Position numbers and translations under genes: made by a program. Under the pieces are notes generated by a model. The model worked only from the letters and a program-made list of their open reading frames with translations, was not told the DNA's origin and ran no database searches. 64,000 nt of DNA from Paguma larvata. Lineage: Eukaryota; Chordata; Mammalia; Carnivora; Viverridae. Below are positions 46,241 through 56,867 of this stretch, one piece after another. The stretch lies in assembly GCA_030068075.1 (NCBI GenBank), contig CM057841.1, forward strand, positions 44,247,030 to 44,311,029, given 5' to 3'. The first letter of the stretch is position 1. Each line of letters begins with the position of its first letter.

Positions 46241-47009
46241 ATATAAGGGGAAATGGCACCATACCAAGAAAAACAGAGAAGGACAAAGAAAAAAAATTTT
46301 TAATGGAATTAGTAGGCACAGATTATAAACATCTGCTTATCAAAGTTAAATAAAAATGTTTGAAAATACATGAAGAAACTATAAAAATATATCCTAAAAG
46401 ATCTGATAAAGTACGAACTAGAATTTCCAGAAATAAAAATATTCAATAACTGAAATTAAAAATAGAGTAAATGAATGTAACGGCAGATAAGAAACAGCTG
46501 AAGAGAAAATAAACAAATGGGAATGTCAGTCAGATGAAATTATCTAGGGTGCAGCACAGAGAGGGACAAATGGAAAATACAGAAGAAAATTAAGAGTCAT
46601 GGGATGATGGAATGATTAAGCCTAATATATTTGATGGGAGTTCAAAAAGAGGATTAAGAGACTGGGAAAGAGAAAATATTTGAAGAACAGGAATTTTTCT
46701 AAAAGTAATGAAAGAACAGTCCATAGATTTACGAAGCCATTCAGATCTCAAACTAAATAACAATTAAAAAAGGAATGAAGCAACACACACTTAGAAACAA
46801 GATAGCGAAACTACAGAACACTGAAGATAAAAAGTTTAACAGCAGCCATTAAAAAAGTACAAGGAGAAATTACATTCAACAGACAATAATTAGATGGGCA
46901 TCTGGCATCCCTATAGCAACCCTGAAAGCCAAAAGATAGTAAAATAGTATGTATCTTCATCATGGTGAAAGAAAATACTTGCAAAAATGAAAATCCATAC
47001 TTGTAGAGA

Positions 47010-47450
47010 ATATCTTTTATGAGTAGAGACACAGGATAAACCCTCACCAAAACTTCGGTTTGGGTGTTGAGACGAATGCCATACATATCACACCCATACA
47101 CACATAGACACGCAGTCACATCCTCACACACTCACTCATTCACACTTACATCAAGACGGGATGAAAAAGGATTACTACTTACATAATTGAAGCTTTCTAG
47201 AGATAACAGGGCGGGTCTCCCAAGGTGGCCTAAGAACTGGCCTACAGTAAGGAAAGAAGACTGGCATGGGGGCTCTTATTATGGTTAAGAGGTGGGCCCA
47301 GGATGACGGTCCCAGATGCAGGAAAGGGCTTGTGTGGTTTGTATCTACCAGTGATGCCAAAGGCCAGAGCATCTGGACTTTTTTATCAGCTTACTCAGGT
47401 ATAGGACATCAGCGCTCAAACACCAAAAAATGGAGTCAGATTCCTTATTA
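47010..47450. other. Unclassified ~440-bp insert within the old L1M
   Basis: L1M ORF1 text stops near 47010 and resumes near 47450. The intervening DNA is less AT-rich ('ataacagggcgggtctcccaaggtggcctaag', 'gtgggcccaggatgacggtcccag') and begins with a degenerate (CA)/(CACT) stretch at 47090-47150. No terminal repeat or known family is recognised. Confidence 0.35.
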
Positions 47451-48104
47451 CAGAATGAGAAGGAAGTAAAGACATGTTTTTAAACAAAGAAAAACTGAGA
47501 AAGTTTGTAACCAGAATAGAATGTCTTCACTAAAGAAAATGATAATTTAAGAAAAGGCTGCAGTAATACCAAGAGAAAGTTATGAGATATGAGGACAAAT
47601 CTAATAGCTAAAAGTATAAATTTGTTTAAAGAAAGAGTAGCAATATATAAAAAGATAATATGATGATTTATTTGGTTTTATACAAGGAATACAAGGTTAA
47701 TATTAGTAAATCAATGAATGTATTTTACCACATTGAAAGATTAAAGAAGAAAATTTTACACAATCATTTAAATAAGATGCAAAAAAATTGATACAATTTA
47801 ACAACCCATTTATGCTTTAAAAAATCCTAGCAATCTAGGAATTGAAAGAGTTTTTTAAAAGATTAGACACAGGTTATCTATCCAAAAACTGTGACAACTA
47901 TTACATTCAATAATGAAATGCTTTTCCTCTTGAGATCAGAAAAAAAATGATACCCATTATCTCTTCAACTAAGCATTGTGCTAAAGATCACAGCCAACAC
48001 AATAAGGCAAGAAAAAGAAACAAAATATATAAGGATTAAATGAAGGAAGGTAAACAGTCATTTTTCTGAGATGATATAAATGCACATATTTAAGATACAA
48101 AGTA

Positions 48105-48303
48105 GGAGTGACTAGGTGGCTCAGTCAGTTAAGTGTCTGACTCTTGACTAGTTCAGGTCATGATCTCACGGTCATAAGATCGTCAAGCTCTGCATCTGTG
48201 TTGAGCACAGAGCCTGCTTGTGATTCATTCTCTCTCTGTGTGTGTCTCTCTCTCCCTCTTCCTCTCCCCTGCCTTGTGTGTGCTTTCTCTCTCTAAAAAA
48301 ATA
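48105..48303 (+). mobile_element. Older carnivore SINE subfamily, plus strand
   Basis: Starts near gagtgactaggtggctcag; body 'tgtgttgagcacagagcctgcttgtgattcattc' is of the older CAN-SINE type and not the common felid one. CT-rich tract, then 'taaaaaaataataatta'. Inserted into the L1M RT region. Confidence 0.87.
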
Positions 48304-48551
48304 ATAATTATCTAGTGGCAAATTATTAGAAGAGACTCTAGAAAGTTTCTTGATACAACATCAATATGCAAAATCAATTCTATTTCTGTAAATCAGCAAA
48401 GGAAAGTTAGAAAATAAAATTTAAGCATACTATTTACAATAACATCAAAAATATTGAATAACTAGAAATAAGTCTAACAAAAACTTGATTTTGATTTCAA
48501 AATCTAATAGATGAAAAGGTGTACAATTTCATTAATAACCATGGTTATACA

Positions 48552-48721
48552 GGGGTGCCTGGGTGGCTCAGTTGGTTGAGAGTTCAACTCTTGATTTCAA
48601 CTCAAGTCATGATCCCATGGTTGTTGGATGGAGCTCTGCATCAGGCTCAACAAACCTGCTTGGGATTCTCTCTCTCTGCCCCTCACTTTCACTCACACTC
48701 TCCCTCTTAAAAAAAAACTAA
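48552..48721 (+). mobile_element. Short older-type SINE with perfect 19-bp TSD
   Basis: Starts ggggtgcctgggtggctcag; body shortened ('gttggatggagctctgcatcagg', 'aacctgcttgggattctc') with a short A tail. taataaccatggttataca is identical at 48533-48551 and 48722-48740, an unusually long and intact duplication for a copy with a diverged body. Confidence 0.94.
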
Positions 48722-50158
48722 TAATAACCATGGTTATACAAATAAAGACCACAAAGTGATAGCATTACCACTAAATTGGCTAAAATTAAAAACTCAGAGA
48801 TCATCAAGTATTGAGAAAAGTTGTTGAGTAATGTGAATTCTAAAACACTCCTAGTGAGATTGTAAATAGAAAAAAATCACTTCAAAAACATTTTGACATT
48901 TAATAGTCTGAAGAAGTCATTTCTATTCCTAGGTATACGTGCTCTAAAAAAATTCTTGCGTATTTGAACCAAAATACATGTATCGAAATGTTTGTAGCAG
49001 CACTATTTTATAATATTCCAAACTGGAAGCAATACAAATATCCATCAAAAAATAGAACAGATAGGGAGGTGAAAATGTGAGCAGAGGAGGAGGACCCCCT
49101 GTGGCTCATGTCATCCCACGAACACAACTAGGTAACTATCCTGTTATCCTAAATACACCAGAAATCAATCTGAAGACTGGCAGAACAAACTCCACAACTA
49201 AAGAGAGAGAAGAAGCCACATCAGAAATATGTAGGAAGCATAGAGACACAGCTTAGGAGAGAAACGGGTCATGGCCGCTGTGGTACAGAGGGAGTTGTGG
49301 TTGCAGAGAAGAGAGAGACAGACTAACACACTGGGGAGCCCAGAGGGGTAAGACGAATCCCCATAGCAATTTACTTGGAAAGTGAGAGGGGCCAAATTTT
49401 GTGATTTCTTGCAACCAGTGGGGCTTAATACCTAGAGTTTTAAAGTCTGCTGGGCTTAGTTCTGGGAGAACGTGGAGGACACTGGGGCTTTTTTTGGGGA
49501 AAAAAAGCAGGGCAAACCGACCTCAGACATACAGCATGGAATCAGTGATCTGAACAGCGCCTAGGGTACACAGCGGGGAGGTTTGCTGTTCATCTCGGAG
49601 TATGTCCCACAGAGCATCACGGAGAGACTCCTCCAGGAATAAAGGAACTGGCAGTCACCATTTCCCTCCCCTGCTTCTCAGCATAAGACAAGGCTACCTG
49701 CAGATACCAGCACAGTGTCAACACTCATGCACTAACTTGCTTATACCAAGCCGCAGCCAGCGATGTTCCAAAAGAAATGCCCTTCCCATTTCAAGCCTTG
49801 CCTCACTCCCAGCATGACCAGTCTCCTCCCCCAAAAAACTGACCCAAATTCCTGCCAACACTGTGTCTCCTCACCTGGGAGTTTTGCAAGGCTTTGGTTC
49901 TGGTGGCAGCAGTGACAGGTCTCATTTCACAAGAGGACCTGATGTTAAAATGCACCACATTCAGGCCAGGGACCAAATATTACTCACAAGAGCCAAAGAA
50001 AGCCTCTGAAGATGACTGGCCTGAAGGATAAAGTGGCCAGGACACAACAGCAGAGCACAAGCAGCACACGTTGGAGACATTTCTGGGGAACAAAGGACAC
50101 TACACAGCAGAGCATTACAGAACCTCTTCTTCAAAAAGCCATGAACCTCAAAAAAAGG

Positions 50159-50370
50159 AGGGTGTCTGGGTGGCTCAGGTGGTTAAGCATTAGACTTCGG
50201 CTCAGGTCATGATCTCACAGTTCATGAGTTTAAGCCCCACAGTGGGCTCTGTGCTGACAGCTCAGAGCCTGGAGCCTGCTTTGTATTCTGGGTCTCTCTC
50301 CTTCTCTGCTCCTCCCCTGCATTCTCAATCTCTCTCTCGCTCTCAAAAATAAATAAACATTTAAAAAAAG
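50159..50370 (+). mobile_element. Felid SINE inside the L1 5' UTR
   Basis: Starts gggtgtctgggtggctcagg and runs to 'aaaaataaataaacatttaaaaa'. It splits the L1 5' UTR shortly before ORF1. A worn duplication (gccatgaacctcaa / ggcattagcttcaa) may flank it. It postdates the L1 insertion. Confidence 0.94.
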
Positions 50371-50443
50371 GCATTAGCTTCAAGAATAAAAAACATAGCT
50401 GAGTTTCCTAACACAGAGAAATAGGCACAGGGACTTAGATAAA

Positions 50444-50969
50444 ATGAGAAGAAAGAGAAATTTGTCCCAAACTAAAGAATAGGACAAGGCCACAGCCAGA
50501 GAGCTAAACCAAACAGTGTAAGCACCACACCTGAAAGAGAATTTAAAGCAATGATCCTAAGGATACTCACTGGACTTGAGAAAAGAGTGGAGGACATCAG
50601 TGAGATCATTAATACAGAGATAAGAAGTAACATAGCAGAAATAAAGGGTTTAATAAATGAAATGAGAAACATATTTGATGGAATGAACAGCAGGATGGAA
50701 GAAGCAGAGAAACAAATTGATAACCTAAAAGACAGAGTAATGGAAAGGGTAATGAAGCTAAACAAGAGAGGGAAAAAGAATTGTGCAAAACAAGAAAAGA
50801 CTAGGGAACTCAGTGGCTCCATCAAACATAATAACATTCATATTATACGAATCCCAGAAAAACAGACAGAAAGGGAGGCAGAGAATTTCTTTGAAGAAAT
50901 AATAGCTGAAAACATCCCTAATCTGAGGAAGGAAACAGATATCCAGATACAGGAGGCGCGCGCGAGCAT

Positions 50970-51005
<36 letters not shown>

Positions 51006-51460
51006 GGCAACAAAAGCATTTCCATACCCCAACATATTGTAACTAAAATGGCAAAATATAGTGATAGAGAAAAAATATTCAAAGTAACAATATAAAAGAA
51101 CACAGTTACATATGAAGGAAATACCATAAAGATATCAGCTGATTTTTCAGGAGAAACTTTCCAAGCCAGAAAGAAATGGCATGATATATTCAAAGTACTC
51201 AATAGGAAAAACGTGCAGCCAAGAATACTCTATCCAGCAAGGGTATCATACAGATGAGAAGACGAGAAAAAGAGTTTGTGAGATAAAACCTAAAGGAGTT
51301 CATGACTACTAAACCAGCCCTACAAAAAATATTAAAGCAGGCTCTTTTAGTGGAAAGGAAAGACCAAAATGACAGTATGAAGATAGGAAACACAAAAGCA
51401 GTAAAAATAAATATTTCTGTAGCAAATCAGTCAAGGAACTCACAACATAAAAGGATGTAA
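50444..51460 (+). pseudogene. L1 ORF1 remnant (RNA-binding chaperone protein)
   Basis: ORF1p is the L1 RNA-binding trimer subunit. The likely start at 50444 meets a stop after 12 codons. An open piece at 50551-51042 has heptad-like coiled-coil text (LEKRVEDISEIINTEI, then NSRMEEAEKQIDNLKDRV) and the start of the RRM (HNNIHIIRIPEKQTEREAEN). A (CA)n expansion then replaces the rest of that frame. Downstream, in other frames, are clear C-terminal-domain pieces ('gctgatttttcaggagaaactttccaagccagaaag', 'ccaagaatactctatccagc'). Not functional. Confidence 0.85.
50955..51004 (+). repeat. Alternating purine-pyrimidine tract: (GC)n then (CA)17
   Basis: ggcgcgcgcgagcatg is followed by about 17 CA units (50971-51004). 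The whole run nearly alternates purine and pyrimidine and could adopt Z-DNA. It interrupts the RRM-coding part of L1 ORF1. Confidence 0.9.
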
Positions 51461-51728
51461 AATATGACACCATATACCTAAAATGGGGAGAGGAAAAGAG
51501 GAAAGAATGAGTTTAAACTTAAACAATCAACTAAATATAGGCTGCTATATGCATAAGATGTTATAAAAAAACCTAATGGTAACCACAAGTCAAAAATCAC
51601 TAATAAATATGCAAAGAATAAAAAGAAATCTAAATATATCAATAAAGAAAATCAGAAAACCATGAAAGAGAAAGACAAAAAAGGGATCAGAGAAAATCTT
51701 CAGAAACAATCACAAAACAAGTAATAAA

Positions 51729-54030
51729 ATGGCAATAAACACATATCTATCAATAATTACTTTGAATGCAAATGGACTCAATGCTCCAATCAGAAGACAT
51801 AGGGTGAAAGAACGGATTACAAAACAAGACCCATCTATATGCTGCCTACAGGAGACTCATTTTAAAGATACCTGACTATTGAAAGTGAGGGGATGGAGAA
51901 ACAATTATCATGTAAATGGTTTTAAAAGAAAGCCAGAGTAGCAATACTTCTATCAAACAAAATAGACTTTAAAACAAAGATTGTAGTAAGAGACAAAGAA
52001 GGACACTATATAATAATAAAGGGGACAATCCAACATAAAGATGCTACCATTCTAAGTATTTATGCACCCAACATGGAAGCATTCAAATACATAAAACAGT
52101 TGATAACGAACTTAAAGGAACTAATTGATAACAATACAATAATAGTAGGGAACTTTAACACCCCATTTATATCAACGGACAAACCATCTAAACATAAAAC
52201 TAATAAGGAAACAATGGCTTTGAATGACACTAGATCAGATGGATTTAATGGAGATATTCAGAGCATTCAACTCTTAAACAGTAGAACACACATTCTTTTC
52301 AAAGTGCGCATGGAGCATTCTCCAGAATAGATCACATATTAGACCACAAAACAAGCCACCACAAATTCAAGAAGACTGAAGTCATACTAGGCATCTTTTC
52401 TGACTATATGCTATGAAATTAGAGATCAACCACAAGACAAAATCTAGAAAGACCACAAATATATGGAGGTTAAAAAACATGCTACTAAACAATGAATGGG
52501 TCAACTAAGAAATAAAAGGAGAAATTAAAAACTACATGGAAATCAATGAAAATGAAAATATAATGCTTCAAAATTTTTATAATGCTGCAAAAGCAGTTCT
52601 AAGAGGGAAATTTATAGCAATACAAGCTTACATCAAGAAGCAAGAAAAATCTCAAATAAACAACCTAACCTTATGCCTAAAGGAGCCAGAAAAAGAACAG
52701 CAAACAAAATCTAAAAACAGCAGAAGGAAGGAAATAATACAGATTAGAGCAGAAATAAATAATATAGAAAGTAAAAGAACAAAGGACAGATCAATGAAAC
52801 CTGGAGCTGTTTCTTAGAAAAAAATCAATAAACTTGATAAATAAAGAAAAAAGAGAAAGGACACAAATAAATAAAATCACAAATGAAAGAGGAGAAATAA
52901 CAAACAGCACAGATATACAAATACAGAAATTATAAGAGAATGCTATGCAAAACTATACGCCAACAAATTGGACAACCTAGAAGAAATAGATAAATTCCTA
53001 GAAACATATAACCTATCAAAACTGAAACAGGAAGAAACAGAAAATATGAACAGACAGATTACCAGCAACGAAAGTGAACAAGTAATCAAAAACCTCTGAA
53101 CAAACAAATTCCAGGACCAGATGGCTTCAGAGGCGAATTCTACCAAACATTTAAAGAACGGTTAATACCTATTCTTCTCAAACTATTCCAAAAACTAGAA
53201 AAGGAAGGAAAACTTCCAAATTCATTCTGAGGCCAGCATTACCTCAATATCAAAACCAGATAAAGACTCCACAAAAAAAGAGAACTACAGGCCAATATCT
53301 CTGATAAACACAGATGCAAAACTCCCCAACAAAATGCTGGCAAAGTGAATGCATCAATACATTAAAAAAATCATTCACCACCATCAGGTGGGATTTATTC
53401 CTGGATTGCAAAGGTAGTTCAATATTCTCAAATCAATCAACATGATACATCACATCAATAAGACAAAGAACCATATGATCCTTTCGATAGATGCAAAAAA
53501 AAAATTTGACCAAGTACATTCATTCATGATAAAACCCTCAACGAAGTAGGTTTAGAGGGAATATAACTCAACATAATAAAGTCCATATATGAAAGACCCA
53601 TAATGAATATGATCCTCAGTGAGGAAAAACTGAGAGCCTTTCCCCTAAGGTCAGGAACAAGACAAGGATGTCCACTCTCACCACTTTTTTTAACATAGTA
53701 CTGAAAGTCCAGCCACAACAGTCAGAAAACAAAAAGCGAATCCAAATTGGTAAGGAAGAAGTAAAACTTTCACCATCTGCAGATGACATGATACTCTATA
53801 CAGAAAACCTGAAAAACTCTACCAAAAAATTGCCAGAAATGATAAACTAATTTAGTAAACTGGTAGGAATAAAAATCAACATACAGAAATCTGTTGCATT
53901 TCTATACACAAACAAGAACGCAGCAGGAAGGGAAAGTAAGAAAACTATACATTTATAATTGCACCTAAAATAATGATACCTAGGAATAAACCTAACCAAA
54001 GACGTGAAAGACCTGTACTCTGAAAACTGT
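51729..54030 (+). pseudogene. L1 ORF2 remnant (endonuclease and partial reverse transcriptase)
   Basis: ORF2p normally carries an APE-type endonuclease, RT and a Cys-rich end. Here the EN starts at 51729 and has stops near 51878. The piece at 52073-52330 contains IIVGNFNTPF, where the catalytic Asp of the GDFN motif is Asn (codon 52151-52153). A second piece lies at 52536-52817 in another frame. The RT region 53100-53880 shows 'gaccagatggcttcagaggcgaattctacc' and an ADD box whose preceding Phe/Tyr is Ser (53776-53787). Three frames are used, so frameshifts are present. The sequence ends near 54030 in a deletion that removes the RT thumb and C-terminal domain. Inactive. Confidence 0.87.
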
Positions 54031-54241
54031 AAGGGGATGAGTGAGATAGGGGACAGGGATTAAGGAGTGCATCCGCTGTGATGAGCACTGGGTGATTCAA
54101 GTAAAAACTAAAAAAAAAAAAAAAAAAAGAGTTTTTCTGCCCTTAAAAAAAGACTAGAAAAGATACATAAATTTCAGTATAATTATAGAATACTTTGCAA
54201 TGATGGAAATGAATAAACTATAGCTATGCAATCGCTAAAAT

Positions 54242-54436
54242 CAGGGATTGGCGAACTAGAGCCTCAAAGGTGGCTTGTTTTGTAAATAAAATTTGGTGGA
54301 ATATATTCCCCTCATTCATTTACATATTGTCTATGACTGCTTTCACATTACGACAGCAGGGCTGGGTACTCTGTAGCAGAAACCATACAGCCTGCAAAAC
54401 CAAACATTTTTACTATCTAACCCTTTACAGAATAAG
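54242..54436 (-). mobile_element. hAT-Charlie-type DNA transposon fossil
   Basis: 'cagggattggcgaactagagcc', 'gtggcttgttttgtaaataaaatttggtggaatat', 'cattcatttacatattgtctatgactgctttc', 'cagcctgcaaaaccaaacatttttactatctaaccctttacag' is the same family as the element at 8545-8750, in opposite orientation, with the far terminus lost. It sits in the old L1M 3' UTR, which continues on its right. Confidence 0.82.
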
Positions 54437-54835
54437 ATGCCTTTATTAAGACCATTGTCATAAAAGAATCTTGCAAGAATAATGTTGACCAAAACAAATA
54501 AGTAGCAAAGAATATATACTAAATTAGCCCACTTACATCAAGTTAAGAACCTGGCAAACTAAGTTGTATTGCTTAAACATACGTGGTAAAATTTTAAAGC
54601 AACACAAGGAAATGACTATCTCAAAAATATGATGGAGGTTATCCTTGGGAAGGAAGGAGAATGTGCGCTTTGAAAGGACACTGGAAGGAAGTCAGAGGAG
54701 ATAACAGTGATCTGTTCCTTAATTTGGGTGGTAGATACATACGAATTTTATTTATCCACCGAAGTGAACATATAAGATATAATATGTTTTATGTGATTTC
54801 CTAAATAAATGTTAAATTTTACACTCAAAAAGGTA

Positions 54836-55257
54836 AAAACAAAACAAAAAACAAAAACCAAAAAAGTACTGCTTCCATTATCTAGTTCATAATTTTTAAA
54901 ACAAAATATAAAGTAAAATATTCTATTTTCAAACTTAAATGTGAAAGGCTTAGTACGATATAAATTTTTCAAAATAACAACTGACTTAAGTTCTGATTAC
55001 TCTTTTCTTACTCTCCTTAAACTTTGACCTGATTTAAATCAAAATGTTTTTAAAAAGGCAATATAAAGAAATTATTTGCAGAGTTCCACTCACAAAATAA
55101 ATCATTATTTCTGTTATAAGAGAAATCCAAATCCTAGGATAGAATACCAATATGTATAATATATTAGCTAGAGTGTTAACCCAGAAATTTCACTCTAGCC
55201 AAAATAAGCAAACAGCAGTTTTCTTTTTCAAAAGTAATTTAAGATATAAACCTTACA
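54836..55257. other. AT-rich unique sequence
   Basis: No gene or recognised element; begins with an A-rich (CAAAA)-like run that may be the tail of the old L1M. Confidence 0.35.
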
Positions 55258-55476
55258 GGGGTGCCTGGGTGGCTCAGTTGGTTTAGTGTCAGAATTCGGC
55301 TCAGGTCATGATCTCACCATTGGTGAGTTCGAGCTCCAGGCCAGGCTCTGTGTGGACAGCTCAGAACCTGGAACCTGCTTCATATTTTGTATCTTCCACT
55401 CTCTCTGCCCTTCCCCCACTTGCACTCTCTCTGTCTCTCTCTCTTAAAAGTAAATATTAAAACAAAATTCTTAAAA
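55258..55476 (+). mobile_element. Felid SINE with perfect 17-bp TSD
   Basis: Starts ggggtgcctgggtggctcag, ends with 'aaaagtaaatattaaaacaaaattcttaaaa'. aagatataaaccttaca is identical at 55241-55257 and 55477-55493. Confidence 0.96.
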
Positions 55477-55704
55477 AAGATATAAACCTTACAAACGCAA
55501 TCCTAATTTTCTTCTTCTTATAGGCTTTTTGAGCTATAACCCACATACCATATAATTCACCTGCTTAAAATGTGTGATTCAACATATACCCACAGAGTTA
55601 CGCAACTATCAATTTTCATTATCCTAAAGAGACATTCAGCACCCTTTAGCTATCACCTTCCGTACACCCGAGCTTACCCCTCTCCCAACACAGACAAAGT
55701 TTTT

Positions 55705-56081
55705 AGTTTATTTATTTATTTTGAGAAGTGGGGAGGAGAAGCAGAGAGAGGGGAGAGAGAGAGGAAGAGAGAGGAAGAGACAGGGAGGGAAAGGGAGGGA
55801 AACGGAGGGAGGGAGAGGAAGGGAGAGGGAGGGAGGGAGAGGGAGGGAGAGGGAGGGAGGGAGAGGGAGGGAGAGGGAGGGAGAGGGAGGGAGGGAGAGG
55901 GAGGGAGAGGGAGGGAGGGAGAGGGAGGGAGGGAGAGGGAGGGAGGGAGGGAGGGGAGGGAGGGAGGGGAGGGAGAGGGAGAAAAAAAGAGAATCCCAAA
56001 CAGGCTCCAGGCTCCATGCTGAGGTCACGACCTGAGCCAAAATCAGTGGCTGCTTAACTGACTGAACCACCCAGATGCCCC
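55705..56081 (-). mobile_element. Felid SINE enlarged by an internal GGGA expansion
   Basis: Left end 'tagtttatttatttattttgag', right end 'ctccaggctccatgctgag.. gacctgagccaaaatcag..ttaactgactgaaccacccagatgcccc'. The GA-rich tract between tail and body, normally about 60 bases, has grown to over 200. Part of the body near 'gctgtcag..gatc' is deleted. It sits within the antisense L1M. Confidence 0.9.
55770..55981 (+). repeat. (GGGA)n / GAGGGA purine array
   Basis: About 210 bases of G and A only, mostly GGGAGGGAGA and GGGAGGGAGGGA units, within the SINE. Dense GGG runs with one- to three-base loops fit G-quadruplex rules on the plus strand. Frames of 100-170 residues on both strands (RE/GE-rich or SLPP-rich) are artefacts of this array. 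Confidence 0.92.
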
Positions 56082-56435
56082 CAAGGACAACTTCTAATCT
56101 ACATTCTGTGTCTATATATTTGCTTATTGTGAACATTTCATATGAATGGCACCATGCAATATGTGATCTTTTCTGTCCAGGTCTTTCACTTAGCTTAATG
56201 TTTACAAGGTTCATCCACATAATTGCAGGTATTCATATTTCACTCCTTTTTATGATCAAATAATGTTCCATTGTATGATATATCAATTTTGTTTATTCAC
56301 TCATTGATCAATGAACATTTGGGTTGTTTCCACCTTTTGGCTATTATGAAAAAGGCTGTTATCAAGATTTCTACACAAGTTTTTGTGTTGACATGGGTTT
56401 TAATTTCCCTAGGCTATACACTGAAGAATGGAATT

Positions 56436-56789
56436 AGTCCTAGTATTTTAATATTTGATTTATACTTGACTACAACAAACTGTATAATTAAAAAGTCTAA
56501 ACTGTATAATTAGAGCACTCACTCATTTTTAGGGAGTCGTTTTTGTGAAATAAACTTTTAAATAAAAGTTTTCTAAAGCTGATTATTGTATCAGTGAGAA
56601 GTACATAAAACTACTACTGTGATAATACAATATTATACTTAATGTCACATGTGTTCTTTGACCATTGTAATTAAATATGTTCAGCTACAACATGTGAATT
56701 TCAGGAAATACTAGTTTGTTAAACCCACGGAAAGTTTCTTAAAATATTTCTCACACTTTGAGAATTTTCAAGGCTACAATGAAAATTCT
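56436..56789. other. AT-rich unique sequence
   Basis: No gene or recognised element. Confidence 0.35.
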
Positions 56790-56798
56790 TCTAATTTT

Positions 56799-56836
56799 TA
56801 TTTATGTATTTATTTTTTAATGTTTATTTATTTTTT

Positions 56837-56867
<31 letters not shown>

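Larger units (their letters stand above)
49064..54154 (+). mobile_element. Carnivore L1 LINE, 5' UTR to tail, internally deleted and inactive
   Basis: Autonomous-type LINE-1 inserted into the L1M 3' UTR. It has a carnivore-type 5' UTR (49064-50440: 'agaagaagccacatcagaaatatgtaggaagc', 'acacactggggagcccag', 'gcaaccagtggggcttaa'), an ORF1 remnant, an intergenic region, an ORF2 remnant, and a short 3' UTR ('gggacagggattaaggagtgc', 'tgatgagcactgggtgatt') ending in A runs at 54109-54128. ORF2 jumps near 54030 directly to 3' UTR, so its 3' half is deleted. Likely TSD: tagaacagata (49053-49063) and tagaaaagata (54155-54165). A SINE lies inside at 50159-50370. Confidence 0.88.
46241..54835 (+). mobile_element. 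Old L1M host element, split by several later insertions
   Basis: The segments of one decayed L1M run in order: ORF1-like 46241-47010; L1 resumes 47450 with 'gacatgtttttaaacaaagaaaaactgagaaagtttgtaacc'; RT region 47660-48104 ('caaggttaatattagtaaatcaatgaatg', 'cacagccaacacaataaggcaagaaaaag'); 48304-48551; 3' UTR 48741-49063 ('cctaggtatacgtgctc', 'ctggaagcaatacaaatatccatc'); 54155-54241 ('gaatactttgcaatgatggaaatgaataaactatagctatgc'); and 54437-54835 ('ggttatccttggg', 'aatttgggtggtagatacatac'). The listed coordinates span the inserts. Non-coding. Confidence 0.65.
55524..56435 (-). mobile_element. L1M 3' UTR, minus strand, split by a SINE
   Basis: Antisense L1M text: 'gagctataacccacataccatataattcacctgcttaaaatgtg', 'cacagagttacgcaactatcaatttt', then after the SINE 'aacttctaatctacattctgtgtctatatatttgc', 'atgaatggcaccatgcaatatgtgatcttttctgtcc', 'ttttatgatcaaataatgttccattgtatgatatatc', 'acatttgggttgtttccaccttttggctattatg'. 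Orientation is opposite to the L1M host further left. Confidence 0.75.

Noticed and set aside
50551..51042. 163-codon frame as a host coiled-coil gene
   Set aside because: It is L1 ORF1: coiled coil followed by the start of the L1 RRM, inside an L1 with a 5' UTR and ORF2.
55570..56220. Four overlapping open frames of 101-170 codons rich in Gly/Arg/Glu or Ser/Leu/Pro
   Set aside because: They translate the GGGA array inside a SINE. A G/A-only tract has no stop codons in most frames, so length means nothing.
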